From NCBI RefSeq assembly GCF_006442975.2, contig NZ_CP083954.1, positions 2,425,501 to 2,489,500 of the forward strand: a stretch of DNA of 64,000 nt, given 5' to 3'. Under the pieces are notes generated by a model. That model was not told the DNA's origin, made no database searches, and saw nothing but the letters and a program-made list of their open reading frames with translations. This document shows, one piece after another, positions 53,283 through 61,675 of this stretch. A program made the position numbers and the translations under genes. Each line of letters starts with the position of its first letter. The stretch's first letter is position 1. The stretch is from Mesorhizobium sp. B2-1-1. Lineage in GTDB: Bacteria > Pseudomonadota > Alphaproteobacteria > Rhizobiales > Rhizobiaceae.

Positions 53283-54203
53283 ATGCATTGTACGATCGTC
53301 GGGGCACCGATCCAGGTCGGCTCGGGCCGGATGGGTTGCGAGATGGGGCCTAGTGCGCTGCGTACCGCAGGCCTGGCGGCCGCGCTCACTGAACTCGGAC
53401 ATACGCTGGCCGACCTTGGCACCGTCGCCTCTGCCGATATGCGCCCGATCAGCCACGGCAATGCCGCCTTGAAGGCGCTGCCGGAAATCGTCGCATGGAC
53501 GGCGGCGATCACCGAGGCGGCCTATGCAGCCAGCGCCGGCGCCCTGCCGATCTTCCTTGGTGGCGACCACAGCATTTCCGCCGGCACGCTGGCCGGTATC
53601 GCCCGCCGGGCGGCGGAAGCCGGCCGCCCGCTGTTCGTGCTGTGGCTCGACGCACATCCTGATTTTCACACGCTCGACACCACGACCAGCGGGAATTTGC
53701 ATGGCGTGCCGCTGGCTTATGCCAGCGGGCAACCCGGCTTCGAAGGCTACTTCCCCAGCCTGGCGGCTTGCGTGGATCCGGCCCGTATCTGCACACTGGG
53801 CATCCGCAGCGTCGATCCGGCGGAGCGCGAAGCGCTACGCAAGGCGGGCGTCACCGTGCACGACATGCGGATGATTGACGAATACGGCATGGCCCCGCTG
53901 CTTCGCGCCTTTCTCGAGCGGGTCAGTGCCGAAAACGGCATGCTGCATGTCAGCCTCGATGTCGATTTTCTCGACCCTTCGATCGCGCCTGCCGTCGGCA
54001 CCACCGTGCCGGGCGGCGCCACCTTCCGCGAGGCTCATCTGGTGATGGAGATGTTGCACGACAGCCATCTCGTCACCAGCCTCGATCTGGTCGAGCTCAA
54101 TCCCGCACTCGACGAACGCAACCGCACCGCAACCCTTCTCGTGGACCTGACCGCGAGCCTGATGGGCCGGCGGATCATGGACCGTCCCACACGGAGTTAT
54201 TGA
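53283..54203 (+). CDS. rocF: Arginase
   Basis: A 306-residue manganese enzyme splitting arginine to ornithine and urea. The family metal-ligand motifs are all present: GGDHSISAG (His), WLDAHPDFHT (Asp-x-His-x-Asp) and SLDVDFLDP (Asp-x-Asp). It is the first gene of a two-gene operon; the cyclodeaminase GTG follows 3 bp after its stop. The second arginine-degrading enzyme in this window is the deiminase at 4263. They are on separate operons with separate regulators, so the routes probably serve different conditions. Confidence 0.96.
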   Translation: MHCTIVGAPIQVGSGRMGCEMGPSALRTAGLAAALTELGHTLADLGTVASADMRPISHGNAALKALPEIVAWTAAITEAAYAASAGALPIFLGGDHSISAGTLAGIARRAAEAGRPLFVLWLDAHPDFHTLDTTTSGNLHGVPLAYASGQPGFEGYFPSLAACVDPARICTLGIRSVDPAEREALRKAGVTVHDMRMIDEYGMAPLLRAFLERVSAENGMLHVSLDVDFLDPSIAPAVGTTVPGGATFREAHLVMEMLHDSHLVTSLDLVELNPALDERNRTATLLVDLTASLMGRRIMDRPTRSY

Positions 54204-54206
54204 ACT

Positions 54207-55274
54207 GTGACCCCCCGTCTGAACATCGTGCCCTTCGTCAGCGTCGATCACATGATGAAGCTGGTTCTTGCCGTCGGCATCGATCGCTTTCTCATCGATC
54301 TCGCTGCCTATATCGAAGAGGATTTCCGACGCTGGGAATTGTTCGACAAGACCCCGCGCATCGCTTCGCACAGCATCGACGGCGTCATCGAACTGATGCC
54401 TACGAGCGACGGACAGCTCTACGGCTTCAAGTATGTCAACGGTCATCCAAAAAACACGCGCGACGGGCGCCAGACCGTGACGGCGTTCGGCGTGATGGCC
54501 GATGTCGGCAATGGCTATCCGATGCTGCTTTCGGAAATGACCATCCTGACCGCGTTGCGCACGGCGGCGACGTCGGCCGTCGCGGCCAAATACCTTGCTC
54601 CCAATGCGGCGGACTGCATGGCAATCATCGGCAATGGCGCCCAGTCGGAATTCCAGGCCATCGCCTTCAAGGCCCTGCTCGGCATCGACAGGCTTCGCCT
54701 CTATGACATCGATCGGTCGGCATCCTTGAAGTGCGCGAAAAACCTTGCGGGGTTCGATTTCGACATCGCGATCTGCGCTTCGGCGCAGGAGGCGGTGGAA
54801 GGGGCTCACATCATCACGACGGTCACCGCCGACAAACGCTCCGCGACCATCCTGACGGATAACATGGTCGGATCGGGCGTGCACATAAATGCCGTCGGCG
54901 GCGATTGCCCCGGCAAGACGGAATTGCATCGCGATATTCTGCTGCGCTCCGACATATTCGTCGAATACCCGCCGCAGTCGCGCATCGAGGGTGAAGTCCA
55001 GCAACTCGAGCCGGACCATCCCGTGACGGAGTTGTGGCAAGTGATGACCGGCAAGGCCGCCGGCCGCCGGGATGCCAGCCAGATCACCTTGTTCGATTCC
55101 GTCGGCTTTGCGATCGAGGACTTTTCCGCGCTGCGCTACGTCCGCGACCAGCTTCAGCGCACCGGCCTCTACGAGGAGCTCGATCTGCTGGCGGACCCGG
55201 ATGAGCCACGCGACCTCTTCGGCATGCTGCTGCGCGCCGACAAGGCCGCCCAGATCACGGCCGTATCCAGCTGA
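54207..55274 (+). CDS. ocd: Ornithine cyclodeaminase
   Basis: A 355-residue NAD-dependent enzyme that converts ornithine to proline and ammonia. The Rossmann motif is CMAIIGNGAQSEFQA. The catalytic-domain segments GDCPGKTELHRD and FKYVNGHPKNTR match ornithine cyclodeaminases rather than alanine dehydrogenases. It starts at a GTG 3 bp after the arginase stop, and translation is surely coupled. Together the pair turns arginine into proline, which can enter glutamate metabolism. Confidence 0.94.
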   Translation: MTPRLNIVPFVSVDHMMKLVLAVGIDRFLIDLAAYIEEDFRRWELFDKTPRIASHSIDGVIELMPTSDGQLYGFKYVNGHPKNTRDGRQTVTAFGVMADVGNGYPMLLSEMTILTALRTAATSAVAAKYLAPNAADCMAIIGNGAQSEFQAIAFKALLGIDRLRLYDIDRSASLKCAKNLAGFDFDIAICASAQEAVEGAHIITTVTADKRSATILTDNMVGSGVHINAVGGDCPGKTELHRDILLRSDIFVEYPPQSRIEGEVQQLEPDHPVTELWQVMTGKAAGRRDASQITLFDSVGFAIEDFSALRYVRDQLQRTGLYEELDLLADPDEPRDLFGMLLRADKAAQITAVSS

Positions 55275-55344
55275 GTTTTCGCAGAACCTGCGGCCGAATG
55301 TCCGCCTCGCAATAGCTGCGGCGCCGAGCGGCGCGCGGCTCGAT

Positions 55345-55465
55345 ATCCTAAAGCGGTTCATCGTTCGATGGAAATGACGAAGCGCTCTATCACTTTTATG
55401 CAATTCTCCAGGGAAAGCGCTACACGCTTTTCCGGGAAGACCGCTCTACACTTTTCCTGGAATTG
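55345..55465. repeat. Intergenic hairpin repeat downstream of ocd
   Basis: Several nested inverted repeats lie here. Outer arms CAATTC (55401) with CCAGG (55408) pair with CCTGGAATTG (55456-55465). An inner GGAAAGCG/CGCTTTTCC stem runs from 55412 to 55432. The preceding AAGCGGTTCATCGTTCGATG is a part I have seen often in rhizobial intergenic repeats. Besides being repetitive, it may end the arginase transcript. Confidence 0.55.
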
Positions 55466-55467
55466 TT

Positions 55468-55740
55468 TTAGCTCTTCGGGCTCAAGCCCACTTCAAACCA
55501 CTTCTTCGACATCTGCGCGAGCGTACCGTCCGCGGCCATCTCGCCGAGCGCCTTGTTGAGGATCGCCTGAAGCTCGGGCTCCTGCTTGCGGATGCCCAGG
55601 CAAACATTTGACGCCATGATGGCGCCGACGAGACGCGGACCGCTTGTGATCAGCGTGCCGTTGCTCTTTGCCGCGCGGTCCCTCGCGAAGACGACATTGT
55701 CGGTCAAGGCAGGCTGTTTCGTGGCTTGCGCGCCATTAGC
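55468..55740 (-). pseudogene. C-terminal remnant of a type-3 amino acid ABC binding protein
   Basis: Read on the minus strand, the last 75-90 residues (TDNVVFARDRAAKSNG, then VCLGIRKQEPELQAILNKAL and AADGTLAQMSKKWFEVG) are the C-terminal part of a glutamate/arginine-type binding protein. The same reading frame further upstream is out-of-frame sugar-binding sequence, so the N-terminal two-thirds have been lost. The remnant abuts the 3' end of the sugar-binding gene at 55704, whose last residues read across the junction. A deletion between two transporter genes explains the arrangement. Confidence 0.68.
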
Positions 55741-56717
55741 AAGGCGGCGGGCGCTGGTGTGCGCCAGACGACTTGATAGGCTTCTACTACATTGCTGGCC
55801 GTGACACTGAGCCCGGGAAGCGCGATCCAGGCCGGCGGCTGGCGTTCGAGCAGGCCGAGAATTGTGGCAATGCCCGTAGCAACGCCCTGATCGTGAGGCA
55901 GTTGCGCGGCGATGCCCTTGATCAGGCCTCCACCAACGAGGTCCGTGGCGACGTCGTTGCCGAGGTCGACTGTCGTCACCGGAATAGCCTTGCCCGCATC
56001 GCGGATCGCCGCGACGGCAGCGATTGCCGGCACGTCCCAGACGGCAAACAGTCCGGCGAGCTCCGGATTGGCCTGCAGCAAGTCGGCGGTCGCGGCTCTC
56101 GCTTGCGACACGTCGGCAAACTTGCCGCGAACCAGCGTCAGGTCGGGACGTCGAGCAGCCATCCATTTTCGGAAAGCAATCTCGCGCTCATGCGTCGCGA
56201 AGAAATCGATGCCATAGGCCAGAACGCCGACCTTTCCGCCCTGTGGTATATGTGGCGCCAGGAGTTCTGCGCCGATCTGACCGAGACCGAAATTGTCGCT
56301 GGAAACAACGCTGACGTAATCCTTGCCGGGCAGCATGCCGGTTGGGGCATTGTCGAGCAGCAACAGCTTCTTTCCGGCCGCCGATATTGCACGATGCGCG
56401 TCGGCGGCACGGTTGCTGCCGATTGGAATGGAGACCACCGCATCCACGGCTTCGCCGGCCAGCCGTTTCAGTTCCGAAATTTGCCGCTCGATGTCGAAGC
56501 CGCAGTCGACGACCTCGACCACCGCCGCTCCGTAGCGGCCAAGCGTGGTGACGATCCCGGCCAATTCCTCCTTAGCCCAGTCGCTCTTGGTGGTGTGGAG
56601 AACGATGGCGACCGAGAAGCGCCGGTTGCGGGCGAGATCGGCGTCGGCATTCGACAACCCGACCTGGTCGGCTGGAACCGCCCGTTCGCCATGCGGCCCA
56701 AGGCCGGTGATCGCCAT
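55704..56717 (-). CDS. Sugar-binding-protein paralogue without signal peptide
   Basis: A 337-residue protein of the ribose/inositol periplasmic binding family (SVAIVLHTTKSDWAKEELAG, VDAVVSIPIGSNRAADAHRA, AGLFAVWDVPAIAAVAAIRD). It aligns with the secreted binding protein at 59320, but residues 1-35 are polar. An in-frame TGA two codons before the ATG excludes a longer start. GGGAGG precedes the ATG. The product should stay in the cytoplasm. It is 46 bp after the ROK gene on the same strand. Its last 15 residues (PAALLMARKPRNSLP) come from the junction with the gene remnant. Confidence 0.82.
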   Translation of the reverse strand: MAITGLGPHGERAVPADQVGLSNADADLARNRRFSVAIVLHTTKSDWAKEELAGIVTTLGRYGAAVVEVVDCGFDIERQISELKRLAGEAVDAVVSIPIGSNRAADAHRAISAAGKKLLLLDNAPTGMLPGKDYVSVVSSDNFGLGQIGAELLAPHIPQGGKVGVLAYGIDFFATHEREIAFRKWMAARRPDLTLVRGKFADVSQARAATADLLQANPELAGLFAVWDVPAIAAVAAIRDAGKAIPVTTVDLGNDVATDLVGGGLIKGIAAQLPHDQGVATGIATILGLLERQPPAWIALPGLSVTASNVVEAYQVVWRTPAPAALLMARKPRNSLP

Positions 56718-56763
56718 TCCTCAACCCTCCCCAGGTTCACGCGGCCCGGCCGACTTGGCGATG

Positions 56764-58137
56764 CTATGCAAGCGCTCCTCCCGGTGGCCGTGGCTTTGCC
56801 GGGCGAGCGCTGGTTCCGAGTGCGGCCCGCGCGAGAAAATCCTTGAATTCCGGATGCTCACGCGGTGAACCGAGCGTAATCCACCCCTGCAGAAATTTCG
56901 CATCGAACAGTGCTTCCGCAACGACTTGGGCGGCGCCGACCAGTCCGGCCGAGCCGCCCATCTGCGAACGGACGATGCGCAGGTCGCGGGTGACGATCGG
57001 ATGCGACTGGCGATAGACCGCCTCGCGTACGGCTGCCAACAGTATGTCCCCGGTCTGGGCCACGCTGCCGCCGAGTACGATCAATGACGGGTTCAGCAGA
57101 TTGGCCAATGGCGCCAGTACCTCGCCGACCGCACGGCCGCAACGCCCGAGAAGGTCGATACAGAACGGATCGCCCAATTGGGCGCCGTGGCCAGCGTCGG
57201 TGACCGTCACTTCGCCGGCGCGCGCAAGCATCTCGGCCAGATAGGGGCTGCTCCCGCTCTCGGCCGCCTGGCGGGCCTCGCGTCCGAGCGCTTCGCTGCC
57301 GGCAACAGCTTCGAGATTTCTGCCCTCGATGAAAGTATGACCGATCATGCCGGCAGCGCCCTGCGCGCCACGGTGCAACGCTCCCTCCGAAACCACGCCG
57401 GCGCTGATCGAGCGGCCGAGCTTGACGAAGATCATGTCGGCGAGGCCGCTGCCGGACTTCAGTTCGCCCATCGTCATCGTCTGGACGCCGCTTCGCACCC
57501 ATACCGGCGCGCCGACAAGCGTGGCCAACTGCTCGACGAAAGGGAATCCATCCCAGTTCTGGAACGCATTCAGCGCCGGCGCGAACAGCCGCTGATCATC
57601 GCATTTCTCAACGGCTCCGGGCACCGCCAGCCCGATGCCCCAGATGCTGGCCTCACTGCCATGCTCTTCCAGCATCCAGGCAAACAGCGTTGCTAGCCGC
57701 TGGACCACCGGCTCGGGACCTGCGGCCAGTTCCACCGCTTCGTGATGTTCGGCCAGCAGGCGGCCGGACAGGTCTGATACACCGACTGCCAGCGAGGAAT
57801 GATCGAGCACGGCGGCCAGGATCATGCCAATGCGCGGCCGGAAGCGGACATGGCGTGGTGCGCGTCCGCCGATCGCCGGGCCGAGTTCGCCTTCTTCTAT
57901 CAGCCCTAGCCGAAGCAGCGTGGCGAGACGATCCGTGACGACGGCGCGCCCCAGTTCCGACTGGTTCTCTAGCTCCTGGCGGGTCGTTGCCGCCTCGGTC
58001 CGTATAAGGTTGAGCAGCGTGGCCAGGCTGCCATGCGCGGATTCGCTGGCACGCGGCCGGCCGGCGGCGCGGCGCGGTTGGTCCGACTGTACGGGGTCTG
58101 TGGCGCTGCGCTCGTCCATAGTCTTGCCGAGGCTCAT
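56764..58137 (-). CDS. ROK-family transcriptional regulator
   Basis: A 457-residue regulator. The N-terminal winged helix (LATLLNLIRTEAATTRQELE, RAVVTDRLATLLRLGLIEEG) precedes a ROK sugar-kinase-like domain with GIGLAVPGAVEK and GGSVAQTGDILLAA. The ROK zinc motif (Cys-x-Cys-Gly-x-x-Gly-Cys) is missing, so it probably does not bind zinc and may not bind sugar as kinases do. It diverges from the sugar operon starting at 58452, and the spacer has an inverted repeat at 58239. It likely represses this operon and its own operon with the signal-less binding protein. Confidence 0.88.
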   Translation of the reverse strand: MSLGKTMDERSATDPVQSDQPRRAAGRPRASESAHGSLATLLNLIRTEAATTRQELENQSELGRAVVTDRLATLLRLGLIEEGELGPAIGGRAPRHVRFRPRIGMILAAVLDHSSLAVGVSDLSGRLLAEHHEAVELAAGPEPVVQRLATLFAWMLEEHGSEASIWGIGLAVPGAVEKCDDQRLFAPALNAFQNWDGFPFVEQLATLVGAPVWVRSGVQTMTMGELKSGSGLADMIFVKLGRSISAGVVSEGALHRGAQGAAGMIGHTFIEGRNLEAVAGSEALGREARQAAESGSSPYLAEMLARAGEVTVTDAGHGAQLGDPFCIDLLGRCGRAVGEVLAPLANLLNPSLIVLGGSVAQTGDILLAAVREAVYRQSHPIVTRDLRIVRSQMGGSAGLVGAAQVVAEALFDAKFLQGWITLGSPREHPEFKDFLARAALGTSARPAKPRPPGGALA

Positions 58138-58238
58138 CTCCCGATCTCTATCGCTGCCGGCTCAGGGTCATCACGCCGTTAGCCATGGGTACCGTGGCCT
58201 CATTTACGGATCAAGCAGGAACTTATGTATTTTACAAA

Positions 58239-58258
58239 CAAAAGTATGCCGACTTTTG
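58239..58258. promoter_or_regulatory. Candidate ROK operator
   Basis: CAAAAGT (58239-58245) and ACTTTTG (58252-58258) form a perfect 7-bp inverted repeat with a 6-bp spacer. They lie in an AT-rich stretch between the divergent ROK and sugar-epimerase genes, where the promoters for both should lie. Inference only. Confidence 0.45.
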
Positions 58259-58451
58259 CATTTTAATGATTGACGAGCGGCGAAAGGCGGGCATAAGTAT
58301 CAGCCAGGCTCGGAGGAGGGCTCCTAACGTCGACAGCCCTCGCGAAGGCGAAGGATGTCGCACGTCCGTTGTCCGAATTCTTCTCCAGCCAAAGATGCCG
58401 GCCCCGCGCTGCGCGCGGTGATGCATCGGCTACAGGCAGGGAGGATACGAG

Positions 58452-59279
58452 ATGCCGGTGAAACTGGCCTATCACGCCAATTGCTGGGGTGCGCTCGGTG
58501 GCAACGCCGTCGGCGTCACTTCGATCACCCAGCTTACCTATCGCACCTTCGGTGACATGGAGCAGGCGATCCGCGACATTGGATCGGCCGGATATACCGG
58601 AACAGAACTCTTCGACGGCAATCTCCTCGACTATCAAGGACGCAATGGCGCGCTGCGCGCTGCCTTGGACCAGTCCGGCGTCGTGCTCGTGGCCGGCTAC
58701 TCCGGTGCCAACTTTATCTTCGACGATATCCTTGGCGAGGAGTTGGCGCGGATCGAACGCGGAGCGGCTGCCGTGGCCGAACTCGGCGGCGAGCATCTGG
58801 TCGTCGGCGGTGGCGCCAAGCGAGCCAAAGGCCGGCAGCCAGATGATTTCAAGCGCCTCGGCGCGGCGCTCGACAAGGTCATCGACATCGCAGCCAAGGC
58901 GGGCTTGCGCGCGCACTATCACCCGCATCTGTCGACCATCGTCGAAGGTCCCGACGAAGTTCGCGAGATTTTCAAACATACCGCGATCGATTTCTGTCCG
59001 GACACCGCGCATCTGGCAGCCGCTGGCGGTGATCCGGCCGCGCAGATTCGCGAATTCAGCAAGCGCATCAGCTATGTGCATTTGAAGGGCTGGCAGCGCG
59101 ATCCCTTCGCCTTCACGCCGCTCGACCGCGGCGACCTTGATATGGAGCCGATCATCCAGGCGCTCGAGGACGCCGGATTTTCCGGCTGGATCGCAACCGA
59201 GCTGGATGCCTGGCCAGACCCCAAGCAAGGGGCGGAACTCAGCATGAAATATCTGAAGAGCGCTTTGAAGCAGAGTTGA
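58452..59279 (+). CDS. Sugar phosphate isomerase/epimerase (IolE-like TIM barrel)
   Basis: A 275-residue AP-endonuclease-2-type TIM barrel, the fold of inosose dehydratases and sugar epimerases. Metal-site residues are visible in GYTGTELFDG, LRAHYHPHLSTIVEG, DFCPDTAHLAAAG and HLKGWQRDPFAF. GGGAGG lies upstream of the ATG. It heads an operon for a sugar or polyol with a Gfo/Idh/MocA dehydrogenase and a ribose-type ABC importer. myo-Inositol or a related cyclitol is a reasonable guess, but the sequence does not prove it. Confidence 0.88.
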   Translation: MPVKLAYHANCWGALGGNAVGVTSITQLTYRTFGDMEQAIRDIGSAGYTGTELFDGNLLDYQGRNGALRAALDQSGVVLVAGYSGANFIFDDILGEELARIERGAAAVAELGGEHLVVGGGAKRAKGRQPDDFKRLGAALDKVIDIAAKAGLRAHYHPHLSTIVEGPDEVREIFKHTAIDFCPDTAHLAAAGGDPAAQIREFSKRISYVHLKGWQRDPFAFTPLDRGDLDMEPIIQALEDAGFSGWIATELDAWPDPKQGAELSMKYLKSALKQS

Positions 59280-59282
59280 ACC

Positions 59283-59301
59283 GACAGGTACCAAGCCTGT
59301 C
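59283..59301. terminator. Small hairpin between epimerase and binding-protein genes
   Basis: GACAGG (59283-59288) and CCTGTC (59296-59301) form a 6-bp stem with a 7-base loop immediately after the epimerase stop and before the strong GGAGGAG ribosome binding site of the next gene. It is too short and lacks a U-tract to stop transcription efficiently; a role in mRNA stability is possible. Confidence 0.3.
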
Positions 59302-59319
59302 ATCAGGGAGGAGACCCAA

Positions 59320-60441
59320 ATGACACGTTTCAACACAATAGCCGGGACGTTCACGGCGGCATTGCTGGCCGCCAGCCTCTATACCGCAGCTCCCGCTTTC
59401 GCCGACCCCGATTCAGCACTCGCCGAACTGCAGAAGACAGTGCTCTCCAAGGGGCCGAACGGCGAAGCTCCAGCGTCGGCGGCGTCCGTCAATCTGACGC
59501 AGGAGGAACTGGCCAAGATCAAGGACATGAAGGCGACGGCGGCGGTCGTCATGCACTATGGCGGCAATGACTGGTCACGCGCGCAGATCGCCGGCCTCAA
59601 AGACCAGTTTGGCAAGATGGGCATCGAGGTGATCGCCACGACCGATGCCGGATTCAAGCCGGAAAAGCAGGTCGCCGACCTCGAAACTGTGATGGCCCAG
59701 AACCCCAAGATCATCGTTTCGATCCCCACCGACCCGTCGGCGACGGCGTCCGCGTACAGGGCAGTTGCCGATAAGGGCGTGAAGCTGGTGTTCATGGACA
59801 ACGTGCCGGCCGGCTTCGTCGCGGGCAAGGATTACGTCTCCGTAGTCTCGGCCGACAATTATGGCAACGGCGTCGCCGCAGCGCATCTGATGGCCAAGGC
59901 GCTGGGGGGCAAGGGCGACATTGGTCTGGTCTTCCACGCCGCCGACTTCTTTGTCACCAAACAGCGTTATGATGGCTTCAAGAAGACGATCGCCGACAAC
60001 TACCCCGATATCAAGATTGTCGCCGAACAAGGCATTGGCGGCCCGGACTTCACCGGCGACGCCGAAAAGGCGGCATCGGCCATCCTCACTTCCAACCCTG
60101 CCATCAACGGCATCTGGGCGGTGTGGGACGTGCCGGCCGAAGGCGTCATCTCGGCGGCCCGCACCGCTGGTCGCGACGACCTTGTCATCACCACCTGCGA
60201 CCTCGGCGAGAACGTCGCAATCAATATGGCGGGCGGGGGCTTCGTGAAGGGCCTGGGCGCCCAGCGTCCGTTTGACCAGGGCGTCACCGAAGCCCTGCTC
60301 GCAGGCTACGGTCTGCTCGGCAAGGAGGCTCCGGCCTTCGTCGCCTTGCCGGCGCTGCCCGTCACCAAGGACACGCTGCTCGAGGGTTGGAAAGCCGTCT
60401 ATCACGCCGAGGCGACCGACAAGATCAAGGGCAGCATGTAG
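59320..60441 (+). CDS. ABC sugar transporter binding protein (ribose/inositol type)
   Basis: A 373-residue periplasmic protein with signal NTIAGTFTAALLAASLYTAAP (cleavage near FADP) and a type-I binding fold (ATAAVVMHYGGNDWSRAQIA, PKIIVSIPTDPSATASAYRA, INGIWAVWDVPAEGV). GGAGGAG precedes the ATG. It belongs to the operon with the dehydrogenase, ATPase and permease that follow, and is related to the signal-less protein at 55704. An inverted repeat after the stop may keep its mRNA more abundant than that of the downstream genes. Confidence 0.93.
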   Translation: MTRFNTIAGTFTAALLAASLYTAAPAFADPDSALAELQKTVLSKGPNGEAPASAASVNLTQEELAKIKDMKATAAVVMHYGGNDWSRAQIAGLKDQFGKMGIEVIATTDAGFKPEKQVADLETVMAQNPKIIVSIPTDPSATASAYRAVADKGVKLVFMDNVPAGFVAGKDYVSVVSADNYGNGVAAAHLMAKALGGKGDIGLVFHAADFFVTKQRYDGFKKTIADNYPDIKIVAEQGIGGPDFTGDAEKAASAILTSNPAINGIWAVWDVPAEGVISAARTAGRDDLVITTCDLGENVAINMAGGGFVKGLGAQRPFDQGVTEALLAGYGLLGKEAPAFVALPALPVTKDTLLEGWKAVYHAEATDKIKGSM

Positions 60442-60448
60442 CGCGCCC

Positions 60449-60477
60449 TGCGGCCGGCGCACTCCCAGCCGGCCGCA
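60449..60477. terminator. GC-rich hairpin after the binding-protein gene
   Basis: A perfect 10-bp stem pairs 60449-60458 with 60468-60477 around a 9-base loop, 7 bp after the stop. With no U-tract and the next gene (dehydrogenase) starting 28 bp on, it is more likely an mRNA-stabilising or attenuating structure than a true terminator. Such hairpins often allow more binding protein than permease to be made. Confidence 0.5.
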
Positions 60478-60505
60478 CCTCTTCTCAATTCGACAGGAGA
60501 CCATC

Positions 60506-61675
60506 ATGACCAAGACGCTCAACGTGGCGATGATCGGCGGCGGCTTTATGGGTAAAGCCCATGCGCTCGCTTATGCGACGATGCCGATGTTCTTCTGGCC
60601 CGCCCCCGCCATCCCCGTGCGCAAGGTGGTGGTCGACATCACCGAGGCACTGGCCGACGAAGGCCGCCGTCGCTACGGATTCGAGGAATCATCCGCTGAC
60701 TGGCGTTCGGTGGTGACGCGATCCGACATCGACGTCATTGACATCGTCACCCCGAACGACAGCCATGCCGCGATCGCGATCGCGGCCGCTGAAGCCGGCA
60801 AGCACATCATCTGCGAAAAGCCGCTGGCGCGCGGCGGCGACGAGGCAAAGACCATGCTCGACGCGGTGAACAAAGCCGGCGTCATCCACATGGTTGCCTT
60901 CAACTATCGTCGCACGCCGGCAGTGGCGCTTGCCCGCCAGTACATAGAGGAAGGCCGCATCGGTAAGATTCTCAACTTCCGCGGCACCTATCTGCAGGAC
61001 TGGTCGGCCGATCCGGATTCGCCTCTGTCCTGGCGCTTTCAGAAGAAGATCGCCGGGTCCGGCTCGATCGGCGACATCGGCACCCATGTCGTCGACCTTG
61101 CCCGTTATCTGGTGGGCGAGATCGCCGAGGTCAGCGCGTTGGTGCGCACCTACAACAAAACGCGACCGATCCAACGCGGCAATCTCGACAGGCTCGGCGC
61201 GGCAGAGAGGAATACCGATACCGAGCGGGCTGAGGTCGACGTCGACGACGAGGTGATGACGCTGCTGAAATTCGCCGACGGCGCGATCGGTTCGCTGGAG
61301 GCGACCCGCAACGCCTATGGCCGCAACAATTTCATCACTTTCGAGATCCACGGCACCAAAGGCTCCATTGCTTTCAACTACGAACGGCGCGACGAATTGC
61401 AGGTGATGTTTGCCGATGATCCTGCGGATGCACGCGGCTTCAGGTCCGTCTATTCCGGTCCGGCGCACCCCTATGGGTCGGGTCTGTGGCCAATCCCGGC
61501 GCTCGGCATCGGCTATTCCGAAACCAAGATCGTGGAGTGTTTCGATTTCTTCTCGGCTATTGTTTCGGGCAAGCAGCCCTTGCCCAATTTCGAGGATGGC
61601 TACAAGACCGAGCGGGTGGCCGACGCGCTGATCGAATCCGGCCAATCCGGCCAGTGGACCAAGGTCCGACCATGA
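60506..61675 (+). CDS. Gfo/Idh/MocA-family NAD-dependent dehydrogenase
   Basis: A 389-residue oxidoreductase. The N-terminal Rossmann domain has VAMIGGGFMGKAHALAY. The conserved EKPLA motif (ICEKPLARGGDEA) and the C-terminal domain (GDIGTHVVDLARYL) are typical of inositol or glucose dehydrogenases in this family. AGGAGA precedes the ATG. The stop overlaps the ATPase start as ATGA. It probably oxidises the imported sugar or cyclitol. The upstream TIM-barrel enzyme would then act on its product, as IolG and IolE do; the exact substrate is open. Confidence 0.92.
   Translation: MTKTLNVAMIGGGFMGKAHALAYATMPMFFWPAPAIPVRKVVVDITEALADEGRRRYGFEESSADWRSVVTRSDIDVIDIVTPNDSHAAIAIAAAEAGKHIICEKPLARGGDEAKTMLDAVNKAGVIHMVAFNYRRTPAVALARQYIEEGRIGKILNFRGTYLQDWSADPDSPLSWRFQKKIAGSGSIGDIGTHVVDLARYLVGEIAEVSALVRTYNKTRPIQRGNLDRLGAAERNTDTERAEVDVDDEVMTLLKFADGAIGSLEATRNAYGRNNFITFEIHGTKGSIAFNYERRDELQVMFADDPADARGFRSVYSGPAHPYGSGLWPIPALGIGYSETKIVECFDFFSAIVSGKQPLPNFEDGYKTERVADALIESGQSGQWTKVRP

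Noticed and set aside
55741..56166. Upstream part of the minus-strand frame that ends as an amino acid binding protein
   Set aside because: It is an out-of-frame reading of the sugar-binding gene with no binding-protein features. Only the C-terminal portion is a true remnant.
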